From Clostridiales bacterium (GTDB lineage Bacteria; Bacillota; Clostridia; Tissierellales; Sedimentibacteraceae), in contig DMJQ01000154.1 of assembly GCA_003457065.1 (NCBI GenBank), positions 17,242 through 26,705 of the forward strand: a stretch of 9,464 nucleotides of DNA. The letters run 5' to 3'. Under the pieces are notes generated by a model. The model was not told the DNA's origin and searched no databases. It saw only the letters and a program-made list of their open reading frames with translations. Both the position numbers and the translations under genes were made by a program. Below, piece by piece: positions 1-6,012 of this stretch. How positions within the stretch are numbered: the stretch's first letter is position 1; every line of letters starts with the position of its first letter.

Positions 1-1
1 T

Positions 2-619
2 GCCGTCGCATTGATGAACGGCGGGTTCATGGGTTTTCCCTTGGCATATCAAATATACGGTTCTCAGGGAATGTTTTTTGCTACAATGTTTCATACTCCC
101 AACATAGTATTTATGTGGACATATGGAGTGTCATTGCTGCTTGGCAAGAAAAAAATCAAGAACAGGTATAAATATATGTTTTTAAATCCGGGCATGATAG
201 GGGTCTATGCCGGTCTGGTTTTATATTTTACGCAGATTCAGCTGCCTTTGTTTGCAGTGAATCTGTTAGAGCTATTAACAAATGTTACGACTGTCTTATC
301 GATGATTATAATAGGAAGTAAAATAGCAACCATAGGAATAAAAAATTCATTCACCGATAAAGAAGCATATTTCGCGGCATTTTTTAGATTGATAGTTTCA
401 CCATTGCTCATGATTGTACTGATGAAATTTTTAAATTTTGATCAAATGACGGAACAGATTTATGTTATTTATTCGGCATTACCGGTAGCGGTGCTGATGC
501 CGATACTAGCTCAGAAATACGGCGGGGACATTGATTTCGGCTCCAAGATAGTTGTTATTACACATTTATTGTCACTGATTACAATACCGATATTTTTCTG
601 GCTGTATTCCATAATTTAA
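2..619 (+). CDS. AEC-family (auxin efflux carrier type) permease, 5' truncated by window edge
   Basis: This is the C-terminal ~205 residues of an integral membrane transporter; the reading frame is already open at base 2, so the true start lies upstream of the window. Near the visible N-terminus is an N-x-G-F-x-G-x-P-L stretch (NGGFMGFPL, residues 6-14 of the fragment), which is characteristic of AEC permeases. It is followed by about six hydrophobic segments, including ones around PGMIGVYAGLVLYF, MIIIGSKIA, RLIVSPLLMIVLM, SALPVAVLMPILA and the final LLSLITIPIFFWLY. Family members have about 300 residues and ten membrane spans and export or exchange small organic anions, amino acids or auxin-like compounds. 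The substrate cannot be told from this fragment. The gene ends with TAA and is followed 12 nt later by a strong terminator, so it is the last gene of its unit. Family call is fairly secure from motif and topology. Confidence 0.8.
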   Translation, partial: AVALMNGGFMGFPLAYQIYGSQGMFFATMFHTPNIVFMWTYGVSLLLGKKKIKNRYKYMFLNPGMIGVYAGLVLYFTQIQLPLFAVNLLELLTNVTTVLSMIIIGSKIATIGIKNSFTDKEAYFAAFFRLIVSPLLMIVLMKFLNFDQMTEQIYVIYSALPVAVLMPILAQKYGGDIDFGSKIVVITHLLSLITIPIFFWLYSII

Positions 620-631
620 TTATAATATGAT

Positions 632-688
632 AAATCATCCTGATATTAAAATCTCAATTTTGAGGTTTTAATATCAGGATGATTTTTT
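632..688 (+). terminator. Rho-independent terminator of the AEC permease gene
   Basis: The arms 632-656 and 661-685 pair over 25 bp (one T-G wobble at 652/665) around a 4-nt AATT loop, and the right arm runs into a T tract (683-688). The stem is unusually long and lies 12 nt after the permease stop. It separates that gene from the next promoter at 736. Confidence 0.9.
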
Positions 689-735
689 GTTGTTCAATGA
701 ATTTAATTTTTATTTAATTTGCAAGATTAAATATA

Positions 736-764
736 TTGACATGTTGTGTACTATGCTATACAAT
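736..764 (+). promoter_or_regulatory. Sigma-A type promoter of the hydrolase/GntR/ABC operon
   Basis: A perfect -35 TTGACA (736-741) is followed by a 17-bp spacer and a -10 TACAAT (759-764), five of six matches to consensus. The predicted transcription start is near 771. No other promoter-like sequence is evident between here and 4470, so it should drive all four downstream genes. The strength of the elements suggests that expression is kept low by a repressor rather than by a weak promoter. Confidence 0.85.
744..763 (+). promoter_or_regulatory. Candidate GntR operator 1, between and overlapping -35/-10
   Basis: TTGTGTA (744-750) and TATACAA (757-763) form an imperfect inverted repeat (6 of 7 pairs) that fills the promoter spacer and overlaps the -10 box. 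A bound dimeric repressor here would block RNA polymerase. Assignment to the GntR protein encoded at 1383 is inference from location and from the related second site at 773-793. Confidence 0.45.
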
Positions 765-772
765 ACAGTTGT

Positions 773-793
773 TGTACTAAGTGTATTAGTACA
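773..793 (+). promoter_or_regulatory. Candidate GntR operator 2, just downstream of the transcription start
   Basis: A perfect 8-bp inverted repeat, TGTACTAA (773-780) and TTAGTACA (786-793), is separated by 5 bp. It begins at about +3 of the predicted transcript. Inverted repeats with GTA/TAC half-sites fit the style of YtrA-subfamily operators, whose genes usually repress their own ABC transporter operon. The pairing is seen directly; the binding protein is inferred. Confidence 0.6.
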
Positions 794-825
794 CATAACA
801 TTGTGATAGATGGCAGGAGTAACAT

Positions 826-1368
826 ATGAAGGAGATTAAGATAGTTCTTACACAGACGAATACGGTTTTTTCAAGGGCTTTAAAGGCGGTCTCAAAGAAA
901 CCATACAATCATATTTCAATATCTTTTGAAGATGATTGCAAAACAATGTTCAGCTTTGGAAGAAAGATAACATGGTTTCCATTAATCGGAGGGTTTGTGA
1001 AAGAAAATCCGGATGGCGGAGTTTTTAAGATGTATCCGGATACAAAGTGCAAAATATATAAGCTGGAAGTTACGGATTCTGATTATAATATAATTACCAG
1101 AAGACTTGAGAAATTTTTGACAGAACCAAATAGTTTCAGGTACAGCATTTTAAATATTTTTTTAATTTATTTCAATATACCGCTGCAAAGGAATTACTAC
1201 TATGTATGCTCAAGTTTTGTCACGTATTTGTTATGGGGGATAATTCCTTTTAACAAAGAGATTTCTCTTGTTATACCTGATGACTACAATAATTTGGAAT
1301 TGGAAGAAGTGTATGAAGGAAGACTGAAAGAATATGTGAACGGAAAGATTGCCTACAATTATATTTGA
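826..1368 (+). CDS. Permuted papain-like / NlpC-P60-like cysteine hydrolase (YiiX/C92-like)
   Basis: First gene of the Ytr-type operon, 180 residues. RBS AGGAG (815-819) lies 6 nt before the ATG. The protein has a YNHISIS segment with His29 near the N-terminus and a YYVCSSFVTYLL segment with Cys128 toward the C-terminus. This is the His-before-Cys order of circularly permuted NlpC/P60 or YiiX-type enzymes, where the Cys begins a helix and the His sits in a beta strand. Such proteins hydrolyse amide or ester bonds in peptidoglycan peptides or lipids. No signal peptide is visible, so it probably acts in the cytoplasm or at the inner membrane face; the segment around 106-119 (SILNIFLIYFNIPL) is hydrophobic and may contact membrane. 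The stop codon TGA (1366-1368) abuts the RBS of the GntR gene, indicating translational coupling. The family call rests on motif order and length and could be an uncharacterised relative; the substrate is unknown. Confidence 0.6.
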   Translation: MKEIKIVLTQTNTVFSRALKAVSKKPYNHISISFEDDCKTMFSFGRKITWFPLIGGFVKENPDGGVFKMYPDTKCKIYKLEVTDSDYNIITRRLEKFLTEPNSFRYSILNIFLIYFNIPLQRNYYYVCSSFVTYLLWGIIPFNKEISLVIPDDYNNLELEEVYEGRLKEYVNGKIAYNYI

Positions 1369-1382
1369 GGAGGAGGTGTAAA

Positions 1383-1754
1383 ATGATTCTAATAGACAAT
1401 AACAGTTCAAAAGCTTTATATGAACAGATTTATGAAGAGATCACAAGACTTATTTTATCAAAAGCGCTGAAGCCTGATGAAAAGCTTCCGTCTGTGAGAG
1501 AGATGGCTGCAATGGTAAAAATTAATCCGAACACAATACAGAAAGCTTACAAAAGTCTGGAGGAAGACAATTATATTTATACTGTAAAAGGAAAAGGCAA
1601 TTTTGTAAGAAATTCAGAAGAGCTAAGGAATACACACATGAAAAACATGGAAGACAGATTGAAAGAAACTATTAAATCCTTGAAAAATCTGGGATTGAAG
1701 GATGATTATATAATTGAATTAGTCGAAAAAATTCTAAACCCAAGTAAGGGATAA
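1383..1754 (+). CDS. YtrA-subfamily GntR transcriptional repressor
   Basis: A 123-residue regulator with an N-terminal winged helix-turn-helix (about residues 10-76). It carries the GntR hallmark KLPSVREMA (34-42), then KINPNTIQKAYKSLE (recognition region) and a wing at YTVKGKGNFV. The C-terminal part is only ~45 residues of helix, with no FCD, UTRA or aminotransferase domain; this is the layout of the short YtrA subfamily, which dimerises through that tail. ATG at 1383 is chosen because AGGAGGTG (1371-1378) lies directly upstream; an in-frame TTG six codons earlier would sit inside the preceding gene's end and lacks an RBS. In Bacillus, YtrA represses an ABC transporter operon induced by lipid II-binding antibiotics. 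Here it precedes the ATPase gene, with its TAA merged into the next RBS (TAAGGAGG). It is unusual in not being the first gene. Targets are probably the repeats at 744-793 (inference). Confidence 0.9.
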   Translation: MILIDNNSSKALYEQIYEEITRLILSKALKPDEKLPSVREMAAMVKINPNTIQKAYKSLEEDNYIYTVKGKGNFVRNSEELRNTHMKNMEDRLKETIKSLKNLGLKDDYIIELVEKILNPSKG

Positions 1755-1763
1755 GGAGGTCGT

Positions 1764-2660
1764 ATGTTAACAGTAGAAGGCTTAAGCAAGAAATTTGGCG
1801 AGTTTCCGGTTTTAAATGATATAAACCTGAATGCTGAAACAAGCCAGATATATGGTTTGGTAGGCTCTAACGGATGCGGGAAAACAACATTGCTGAAGCA
1901 TATAATGATGATTTATAAACAGGACGAAGGAAAGATTTTTTACAATGATGAGCAGGTAAAGGAAGATTCTGAAATCATTAAGGATTTTTACTTTGTTCAG
2001 GACAATTTATTTTTCCCATATCAGTTTACACTGAGCAAATTATTCGCTTATGAGAAATTAATGTACAAAAATATGTCTGAGAAGAAATTTGACGAGCTTG
2101 TGAAATACTTTAATATAGATAAGAATAAAATTTTGAACAAGATGTCAAAAGGTCAGAGAAAACAGGCTGCATTCATTATGGCGATTTCAGCACAGCCCAA
2201 GGTACTGCTTTTAGATGAAATAGTGGACGGTTTAGATGCGGTAATTAAAAGAAAGTTCTGGAATGTGCTGATACAGGAAGTCATGGACAATGAAATAACA
2301 GTGATTATTTCATCACATGATTTAAAAGAGCTTGATAACATATGCGATAAAGTTGGCATAATGCACGAAGGAAAAGTTCTAAGAGAAGAAAATCTCGAAA
2401 AAATGAAAGATGAAATAAAGAGGGTGCAGTTTGCGGTTGAGGGCGAATTTGAAACCGAAGGGTTCAGTGAATTCAACATAGTCAAATCCGTAAAAATCGG
2501 AAGCATAAACATATGCACATTCACAGGCGATTCCGATGAATTTAAGAAAAAATTAGAAAAAGAATACAAGGTTCTTTTGTTCGACAAGCTTTCGATGAGC
2601 CTTGAGGAAATATTTATTACAGAGCTGGGAGGTGCGGGATATGGAACAGAAAAAAAATAA
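1764..2660 (+). CDS. ABC transporter ATP-binding protein (YtrB-like)
   Basis: Cytoplasmic ATPase subunit of 298 residues. Visible motifs in order: Walker A GSNGCGKT (34-41), Q-loop glutamine Q79 in YFVQD, signature MSKGQ (127-131, a variant of LSGGQ), Walker B VLLLDE (147-152) with catalytic Glu152, D-loop GLD (156-158) and switch His185 in SSHD. Residues after ~215 form a C-terminal extension of ~80 residues typical of YtrB/BcrA-like exporters, ending in SLEEIFI. RBS AAGGAGG lies 4-5 nt before the ATG. The last 20 nt overlap the permease start, so the two subunits are translationally coupled. With the permease it should form an exporter or envelope-stress machine driven by ATP. The final residues GGAGYGTEKK are encoded by DNA that also carries the RBS of the next gene. 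The Walker B region reads DEIVDGLD instead of the common DEPTSGLD; the catalytic residues are intact. Confidence 0.93.
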   Translation: MLTVEGLSKKFGEFPVLNDINLNAETSQIYGLVGSNGCGKTTLLKHIMMIYKQDEGKIFYNDEQVKEDSEIIKDFYFVQDNLFFPYQFTLSKLFAYEKLMYKNMSEKKFDELVKYFNIDKNKILNKMSKGQRKQAAFIMAISAQPKVLLLDEIVDGLDAVIKRKFWNVLIQEVMDNEITVIISSHDLKELDNICDKVGIMHEGKVLREENLEKMKDEIKRVQFAVEGEFETEGFSEFNIVKSVKIGSINICTFTGDSDEFKKKLEKEYKVLLFDKLSMSLEEIFITELGGAGYGTEKK

Positions 2661-4470
2661 TATATTTATACCGCTTCTTTTAAACGAAATGAAAGCCAAG
2701 AAAAACTGGTTTTTCCTGTCAACGGTGATAATGTTTATAACGACATTGTTAATACCATACATATTGGAGTTGGAAGGAGTAGACGTAGAGTTTTTTATAT
2801 TCTTTGGAGTGTTTGAAGCATTTGCACTTGTTTTTGTAAATTGTCTGGTGGACAACAGCTTTCTGCATAATGATTCAAAGCTTGCTTATTACAAGTCAAA
2901 GCCACTGTCATTCAGGGAACAGATTGCGATTAACATTATAATCAATATGGCATTTGCGGCATTTTTACTTGTACTGATTATTTTATCAGTGATGTTTCAA
3001 AGACTGAATTATGAAATTTTAGATGCGTTCAAGGTCTTTGTACCTTGGCTTTTAATAGGAATATTTTTAGCGGCGCTGTCTTCAATATTGGCGGGTAATA
3101 CATTGGTTGCCGGTGCCATGACATTGTTTAATTTTGCCTTGCCCGGAATAATATATCTGATAATTCAATTTATGTTTTCCATATTGGAAGATCTGGTGGC
3201 GGGATTCAGTGCCAATGTGCTGATGAATTACTTTGTTTACAAGGTTTATAAATTGGATTACATATATTTTACAAAATATACTGATATTCCTGTGGATTAT
3301 ATATACTTTTTAATGTTGGGATTAATATTGATTGCTATAACCCTGCTGATATTTAAAATACTAAAAAGAAGGAAAAATGAAAACACAGGAAATTTCATTG
3401 TATTTGATGGCTATAAATATTTCGTTTCCGTACTGGCAAGCTTAATATTACCTGCGTTTTTTTCGGCGGCACACTTTAGCAGGAACATAGTCAGTGAAAT
3501 AATCGTATCATTATTGCTGGCGGTGCTGACTTACTACCTGGTAATTGCCGTTATGGAGAAATCATTTAAAATATCGAAACTCTCAGCAAAAGTATTTGTT
3601 CTAAGCATGGCCTTGTTTTTTGCCGTAACAGGGGGAACCGTTGCGTTTGCAAATCAATACAGAGATGTGGTTCCTGATGCGAAAGATGTTAAATATGCCT
3701 ATGTTGGATCAAATACATGGGTTCTCAGATACATAAACGAGTATATAGAGCATGAAGACGATCTGGATCATGAGGATATGATAAGGCTGAAAAACAGAAA
3801 CGGAATAATTTTGTTTACGGACAAAGAGAACATTCAGACAATTATAGACCTGCATAAAGAAATGCTGACAAATCCTGATTATGATTATCAGGATTACTGG
3901 ATGAACAGCATGGTTATAATGTACTTTATGAATGATGGTAGCTTTATTGTAAGAGATTACAAAATAAATGAAGATGATATTTCAAGAAATGAAACTAAAT
4001 ACGAAACAGATGCAGTAGATACTTCAAGAAATGAAACAAAAGATAATCTGGCTACAAAATTGATGAATTCACAGGATTTTAAAGGGATAAAATATTATTA
4101 TCTTTATGATGAAAAATATTATGCAAATAAATTCAACAGCATAAGTTTATTCATTGGCTATGATGACAGCGGAAAAGACATTGTTTCTGATGTTACCTTT
4201 GATGAAGTGTATCCATATTTAATTAAAGATGTTGAGGAACATAATTTGAAAGCCGATGGCGCATTTATTGCATTGACCAATTACAATTTTGAGAAACCGT
4301 ACATTGGCGGCCAATCCAGGAACTATCTGCAGATTATTATAAGAGACACGAAAAATCCAAAAAAAGAAAGCGAAGAGGAAAGTACAGAAACTTTATTCTT
4401 AGACGAAGGTTATGAAAATACAAAAGAATATCTCGAAAAAAGATTCCCGGAACTCACAACAGTTAGATAA
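2641..4470 (+). CDS. ABC transporter permease with large extracytoplasmic C-terminal domain (YtrC/D-like, DUF6449-like)
   Basis: A 609-residue membrane protein. ATG 2641 is preferred because GGGAGGT (2627-2633) precedes it at a good distance; an in-frame TTG at 2602 has no RBS. About nine hydrophobic segments are visible, near residues 24-43, 51-70, 96-118, 131-151, 155-180, 219-240, 258-277, 284-304 and 316-336. Residues ~340-609 are soluble, acidic and rich in Tyr/Asp/Asn. With an odd number of spans and a cytoplasmic N-terminus, this domain would lie outside the membrane. Long permeases with such a tail occur next to YtrA/YtrB genes in Clostridia, and I believe the tail belongs to DUF6449 (recalled, not searched). 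It pairs with the ATPase encoded directly upstream. Oddity: the SRNETK sequence occurs twice (residues 448-453 and 462-467) through a short in-frame DNA duplication. Transported substrate unknown; antibiotic or envelope-stress protection is inferred by family analogy. Confidence 0.85.
   Translation: MEQKKNNIFIPLLLNEMKAKKNWFFLSTVIMFITTLLIPYILELEGVDVEFFIFFGVFEAFALVFVNCLVDNSFLHNDSKLAYYKSKPLSFREQIAINIIINMAFAAFLLVLIILSVMFQRLNYEILDAFKVFVPWLLIGIFLAALSSILAGNTLVAGAMTLFNFALPGIIYLIIQFMFSILEDLVAGFSANVLMNYFVYKVYKLDYIYFTKYTDIPVDYIYFLMLGLILIAITLLIFKILKRRKNENTGNFIVFDGYKYFVSVLASLILPAFFSAAHFSRNIVSEIIVSLLLAVLTYYLVIAVMEKSFKISKLSAKVFVLSMALFFAVTGGTVAFANQYRDVVPDAKDVKYAYVGSNTWVLRYINEYIEHEDDLDHEDMIRLKNRNGIILFTDKENIQTIIDLHKEMLTNPDYDYQDYWMNSMVIMYFMNDGSFIVRDYKINEDDISRNETKYETDAVDTSRNETKDNLATKLMNSQDFKGIKYYYLYDEKYYANKFNSISLFIGYDDSGKDIVSDVTFDEVYPYLIKDVEEHNLKADGAFIALTNYNFEKPYIGGQSRNYLQIIIRDTKNPKKESEEESTETLFLDEGYENTKEYLEKRFPELTTVR
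3976..4041 (+). repeat. Short in-frame direct repeat inside the permease gene
   Basis: 3976-3999 and 4018-4041 match at 22 of 24 bases, with a perfect 15-nt core TTCAAGAAATGAAAC at 3981 and 4023. The period is 42 nt, exactly 14 codons, giving two SRNETK motifs in the extracytoplasmic domain. It looks like a recent local duplication or a variable linker. Confidence 0.75.
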
Positions 4471-4496
4471 ATAGTTAAAAAAGGATTGGGAATAAA

Positions 4497-4535
4497 ACAA
4501 AAGAGGCTGTCTTAAAACGAGGCAGCCTCTTTTGT
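4497..4535 (+). terminator. Terminator of the hydrolase/GntR/ABC operon
   Basis: The arms 4497-4512 and 4520-4535 pair over 16 bp (one wobble) around a 7-nt loop (TAAAACG). The outer part pairs A's with the TTTT at 4530-4533. It lies 26 nt after the permease stop. The U run is short and interrupted, but the near-symmetric A/T flanks suggest it can act in both directions. Confidence 0.75.
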
Positions 4536-4545
4536 CGCGTGCGCG

Positions 4546-4616
4546 GACAGGGGGACGTTTCAAGTGTCTTGTCTGCGGCTGACGGCGGCTGACAGCGGGA
4601 CGTTTCAAGTGTCTTG
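4546..4616 (+). repeat. REP-like direct repeat pair beside the transposase gene
   Basis: 4546-4571 and 4591-4616 are 26-nt copies with one mismatch, sharing the perfect 20-mer GGGACGTTTCAAGTGTCTTG, with start points 45 nt apart. Each begins GACAG and contains a small inverted pair GACA/TGTC. The linker contains a 10-nt period (CGGCTGAC at 4576 and 4586). The block is clearly GC-rich in an AT-rich neighbourhood. Repeats of this look (GGGGGACGTTTC...) commonly lie next to IS200-like REP-associated transposases, whose gene starts 112 nt downstream here. Confidence 0.7.
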
Positions 4617-4637
4617 AGCCTTATATTATAATAAAGT

Positions 4638-4665
4638 TTGACTCTGCAATGATAAATGTTATAAT
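4638..4665 (+). promoter_or_regulatory. Promoter of the REP-associated transposase gene
   Basis: -35 TTGACT (4638-4643), 16-bp spacer and a perfect -10 TATAAT (4660-4665) with an extended TGT just before it (4657-4659). The predicted start is near 4672, about 56 nt before the ATG. Confidence 0.65.
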
Positions 4666-4727
4666 AATATCAACATGTAAATATTTGGCATAATAATGAA
4701 ATGATATGTAGTAAGGTGAGGTGTCAT

Positions 4728-5123
4728 ATGCCCAGGCAAGCAAGGGTAAGAAGCATTACAGGAATATATCATATTATGCTGAGAGGAATCGACAAACGAG
4801 ATATATTTTTAGAAAATGAAGATAAATTAAAGTTTCTTGAATGTATTGAAAGAGCAAAGGCAAAAGGTAATTTTAAAGTACTTGGTTATTGCTTAATGGA
4901 CAATCATATTCATATGCTGCTGAAAGAAAGTGAAGAGATTGGAACAAGTATCAAGCGCATAACAGTAGGATATGTTGGATGGCATAATAAAAAATATGAC
5001 AGGACAGGTCATTTATTCCAGAACAGATATTTAAGTGAACCCGTAACTACCGAAGAATACATGTTGACAGTTTTAAGATATATCCATATTATTGGGATTT
5101 TATATGATTCTATCGAAAATTAA
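4728..5123 (+). pseudogene. REP-associated tyrosine (Y1/IS200-like) transposase, C-terminally truncated
   Basis: Encodes 131 residues beginning MPRQARVRS. ATG 4728 is chosen because AAGGTGAGGTG (4713-4723) precedes it; an in-frame ATG at 4701 has no RBS. Typical Y1 transposase features run in order: GIYHIMLRG near the N-terminus, YCLMDNHIHMLL with the HUH metal-binding pair His60/His62, a likely nucleophile Tyr82 in GYVGWHN, GHLFQNRY (95-101) and LRYIH (116-120). In intact members LRYIH is followed by QNP and 50-150 further residues. Here it switches to an unrelated 11-residue tail and stops. His60, His62 and Tyr82 remain, so catalytic chemistry could survive, but the C-terminal part is missing. 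The tail is encoded by DNA that recurs diverged at 7263-7372, suggesting that a junction with another element broke the gene. REP-like repeats and a promoter lie upstream. These proteins cut single-stranded DNA at REP hairpins. Confidence 0.8.
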
Positions 5124-5190
5124 AAATAATTAATGAATATTTATTTGATGGCTTATTACATTGTCTGATATGCTTTCAATATATACATGA
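5085..5190 (+). repeat. Diverged dispersed repeat, copy A (cuts into the transposase gene)
   Basis: 5085-5145 matches 7263-7324 at roughly three bases in four with one single-base indel, including ATTGGG, TCGAAAATT and TGAATATTTATT. Weaker similarity with several indels continues to about 5190 (TTGTCTGATATGCTT against TTTGCCGCATTGCTT). The left edge coincides with the last codon of recognisable transposase, His120 (5085-5087). On the minus strand both copies can be read as a similar short peptide (RQxxxxxNKYSL), so this may be an old coding fragment. Confidence 0.5.
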
Positions 5191-5301
5191 AAAGCTAATA
5201 TCGTATAATACTGCTTATATATAAATCCGAAGGTTGTTTTGCTAAATGGTTACAATTTAATAGATTAAGGTACTATTATACCAATAGTTTGAGGAGGAAT
5301 A

Positions 5302-5382
5302 ATGATGAAAAAGACTATAGAATCAGGCTTAATTTTACCCATTATAATTATATTGGAAAATTTTATTAATTTCAATTATTAA
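5302..5382 (+). CDS. Possible micro-ORF for a 26-residue hydrophobic peptide
   Basis: A GAGGAGG ribosome binding site (5291-5297) lies 4 nt before tandem ATGs at 5302 and 5305. The peptide starts MMKKTIESG and continues through a hydrophobic core LILPIIIILENF, ending FNFNY-like (INFNY) before TAA: a short basic N-terminus followed by one membrane-length segment. An upstream TATTAT (5274-5279) could be a -10 box, but no good -35 is visible. It could be a real small membrane or signalling peptide, or the surviving 5' end of a gene destroyed by frameshift: a second frame stays open over the following ~50 bases. No family recognised. The RBS is as good as that of any gene in the window, which is the main argument for translation. 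Confidence 0.35.
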   Translation: MMKKTIESGLILPIIIILENFINFNY

Positions 5383-5437
5383 TATGTTGGATTATAAAAA
5401 ATTTGTTCACAGTGCAAAATTAACTAATTAAATTGCC

Positions 5438-5491
5438 AGTTGCAACCTGTAGTTGCATAAATTCCATCTGGAGATGGTAGAATGCAACTGC
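5438..5491 (+). promoter_or_regulatory. Nested inverted repeat upstream of the XRE regulator
   Basis: Outer arms AGTTGCAT (5451-5458) and ATGCAACT (5482-5489) enclose inner arms CCATCT (5464-5469) and AGATGG (5472-5477). A further AGTTGCA lies at 5438-5444, giving three copies of the half-site counting orientation. There is no T tract, so it is not a standard terminator. It ends 12 nt before a TATAAT at 5501-5506 and 55 nt before the XRE start, so it is a plausible operator for that regulator (inference). Confidence 0.45.
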
Positions 5492-5500
5492 TAAAAGTAA

Positions 5501-5506
5501 TATAAT
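5501..5506 (+). promoter_or_regulatory. Possible -10 box for the XRE gene
   Basis: A perfect TATAAT sits 39 nt before the ATG at 5545. No recognisable -35 is found at 16-18 bp; that position falls in the right arm of the inverted repeat (5478-5483). An activator-dependent or weak promoter is possible. Confidence 0.3.
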
Positions 5507-5544
5507 CTATAATCAAGAAGATTGAAAATTGAGGAGTGGAATGA

Positions 5545-5958
5545 ATGACCTTTGGAGAAAAATTGCAAAAACTGAGAAAAGATCAGAGAATGTCACAAGA
5601 AGAACTTGCTTCAAAAATAACTGTATCTCGACAAGCCGTATCAAAATGGGAATTAAACGAAACTATGCCTGATATAGATAACATAATACAACTTAGTAAA
5701 ATATTTGGGATTTCCATTGATTATTTATTGGATGAAGAAATAAATATTGTTGAGGAAATCCCGATTGTTAAAGAAGTTACAAAAAAGCTAAAAAAGAAAT
5801 ATCATTATTTTTGGTGTATAGTGCTTGTTATCTCAATTATATTGGCTATGATTTTAGGAAATGTATTGAATTTGCAAGCTACAGTAATATTAGGAATAAT
5901 ATGCTTTGGTATACTCGTCGTAATTGTATTGCTCATAAAGTATTTTTTAAAAAAGTGA
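5545..5958 (+). CDS. XRE-family HTH regulator with two C-terminal membrane segments
   Basis: A 137-residue protein. Residues 3-62 are a typical HTH_3/Cro-CI domain: FGEKLQKLRK, then MSQEELASKITVSRQAVSKWE, then PDIDNIIQLSKIFGISIDYLL. A charged linker (64-85, ending KKLKKKY) leads to two hydrophobic helices at about 86-108 and 112-134, so the DNA-binding domain is probably tethered to the inner face of the membrane. RBS GAGGAG (5531-5536) is 8 nt before the ATG; an overlapping ATG at 5541 is in another frame. Proteins of this layout occur in Firmicutes and are thought to respond to envelope or membrane events, but the ligand of this one is unknown. The inverted repeat at 5451-5489 is a likely operator, and the secreted-protein gene 86 nt downstream is a likely partner (inference). 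Confidence 0.88.
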   Translation: MTFGEKLQKLRKDQRMSQEELASKITVSRQAVSKWELNETMPDIDNIIQLSKIFGISIDYLLDEEINIVEEIPIVKEVTKKLKKKYHYFWCIVLVISIILAMILGNVLNLQATVILGIICFGILVVIVLLIKYFLKK

Positions 5959-5970
5959 TAAAGGTAGGGG

Positions 5971-6012
5971 GTGATTCCATTGATTAATAAAATATTCACT
6001 CAAATTAAATAA
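5971..6012 (+). CDS. Possible micro-ORF / remnant start behind a near-perfect Shine-Dalgarno
   Basis: AGGGGGTGAT (5966-5975) matches the extended anti-SD complement AGGAGGTGAT at nine of ten bases. It is followed 4-6 nt later by an in-frame TTG at 5980 that would encode about ten residues (MINKIFTQIK) before TAA at 6010-6012; GTG at 5971 would give 13 residues. It starts just after the XRE stop. It could be a leader peptide, a short amphipathic peptide, or the 5' stump of a lost gene. No family is recognised and translation is uncertain. Confidence 0.2.
   Translation: MIPLINKIFTQIK

Larger units (their letters stand above)
5124..5544. other. Intergenic stretch with a micro-ORF, repeat end and hairpin
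   Basis: No long gene is present. The left part is the continuation of the dispersed repeat. The middle holds an ATG micro-ORF with a very good RBS (5291-5382). The right part holds a repeated AGTTGCA sequence and a nested hairpin before the XRE gene. Base composition is very AT-rich and no tRNA or other structured RNA gene was recognised. Confidence 0.6.

Noticed and set aside
2153..2855. Minus-strand open frames under the ABC ATPase and permease
   Set aside because: They are shadows of well-supported + strand genes, lack ribosome binding sites and have Ser/Thr/Asn-rich low-complexity translations.
4399..4608. Minus-strand frame across the terminator and REP-like block
   Set aside because: It runs through a terminator hairpin and repeat DNA and has no RBS; its Arg/Pro-rich part is just the GC-rich repeat translated.
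4546..4616. CRISPR array
   Set aside because: Only two units with a 19-nt repetitive linker and no cas genes; a REP-like repeat beside a Y1 transposase explains it better.
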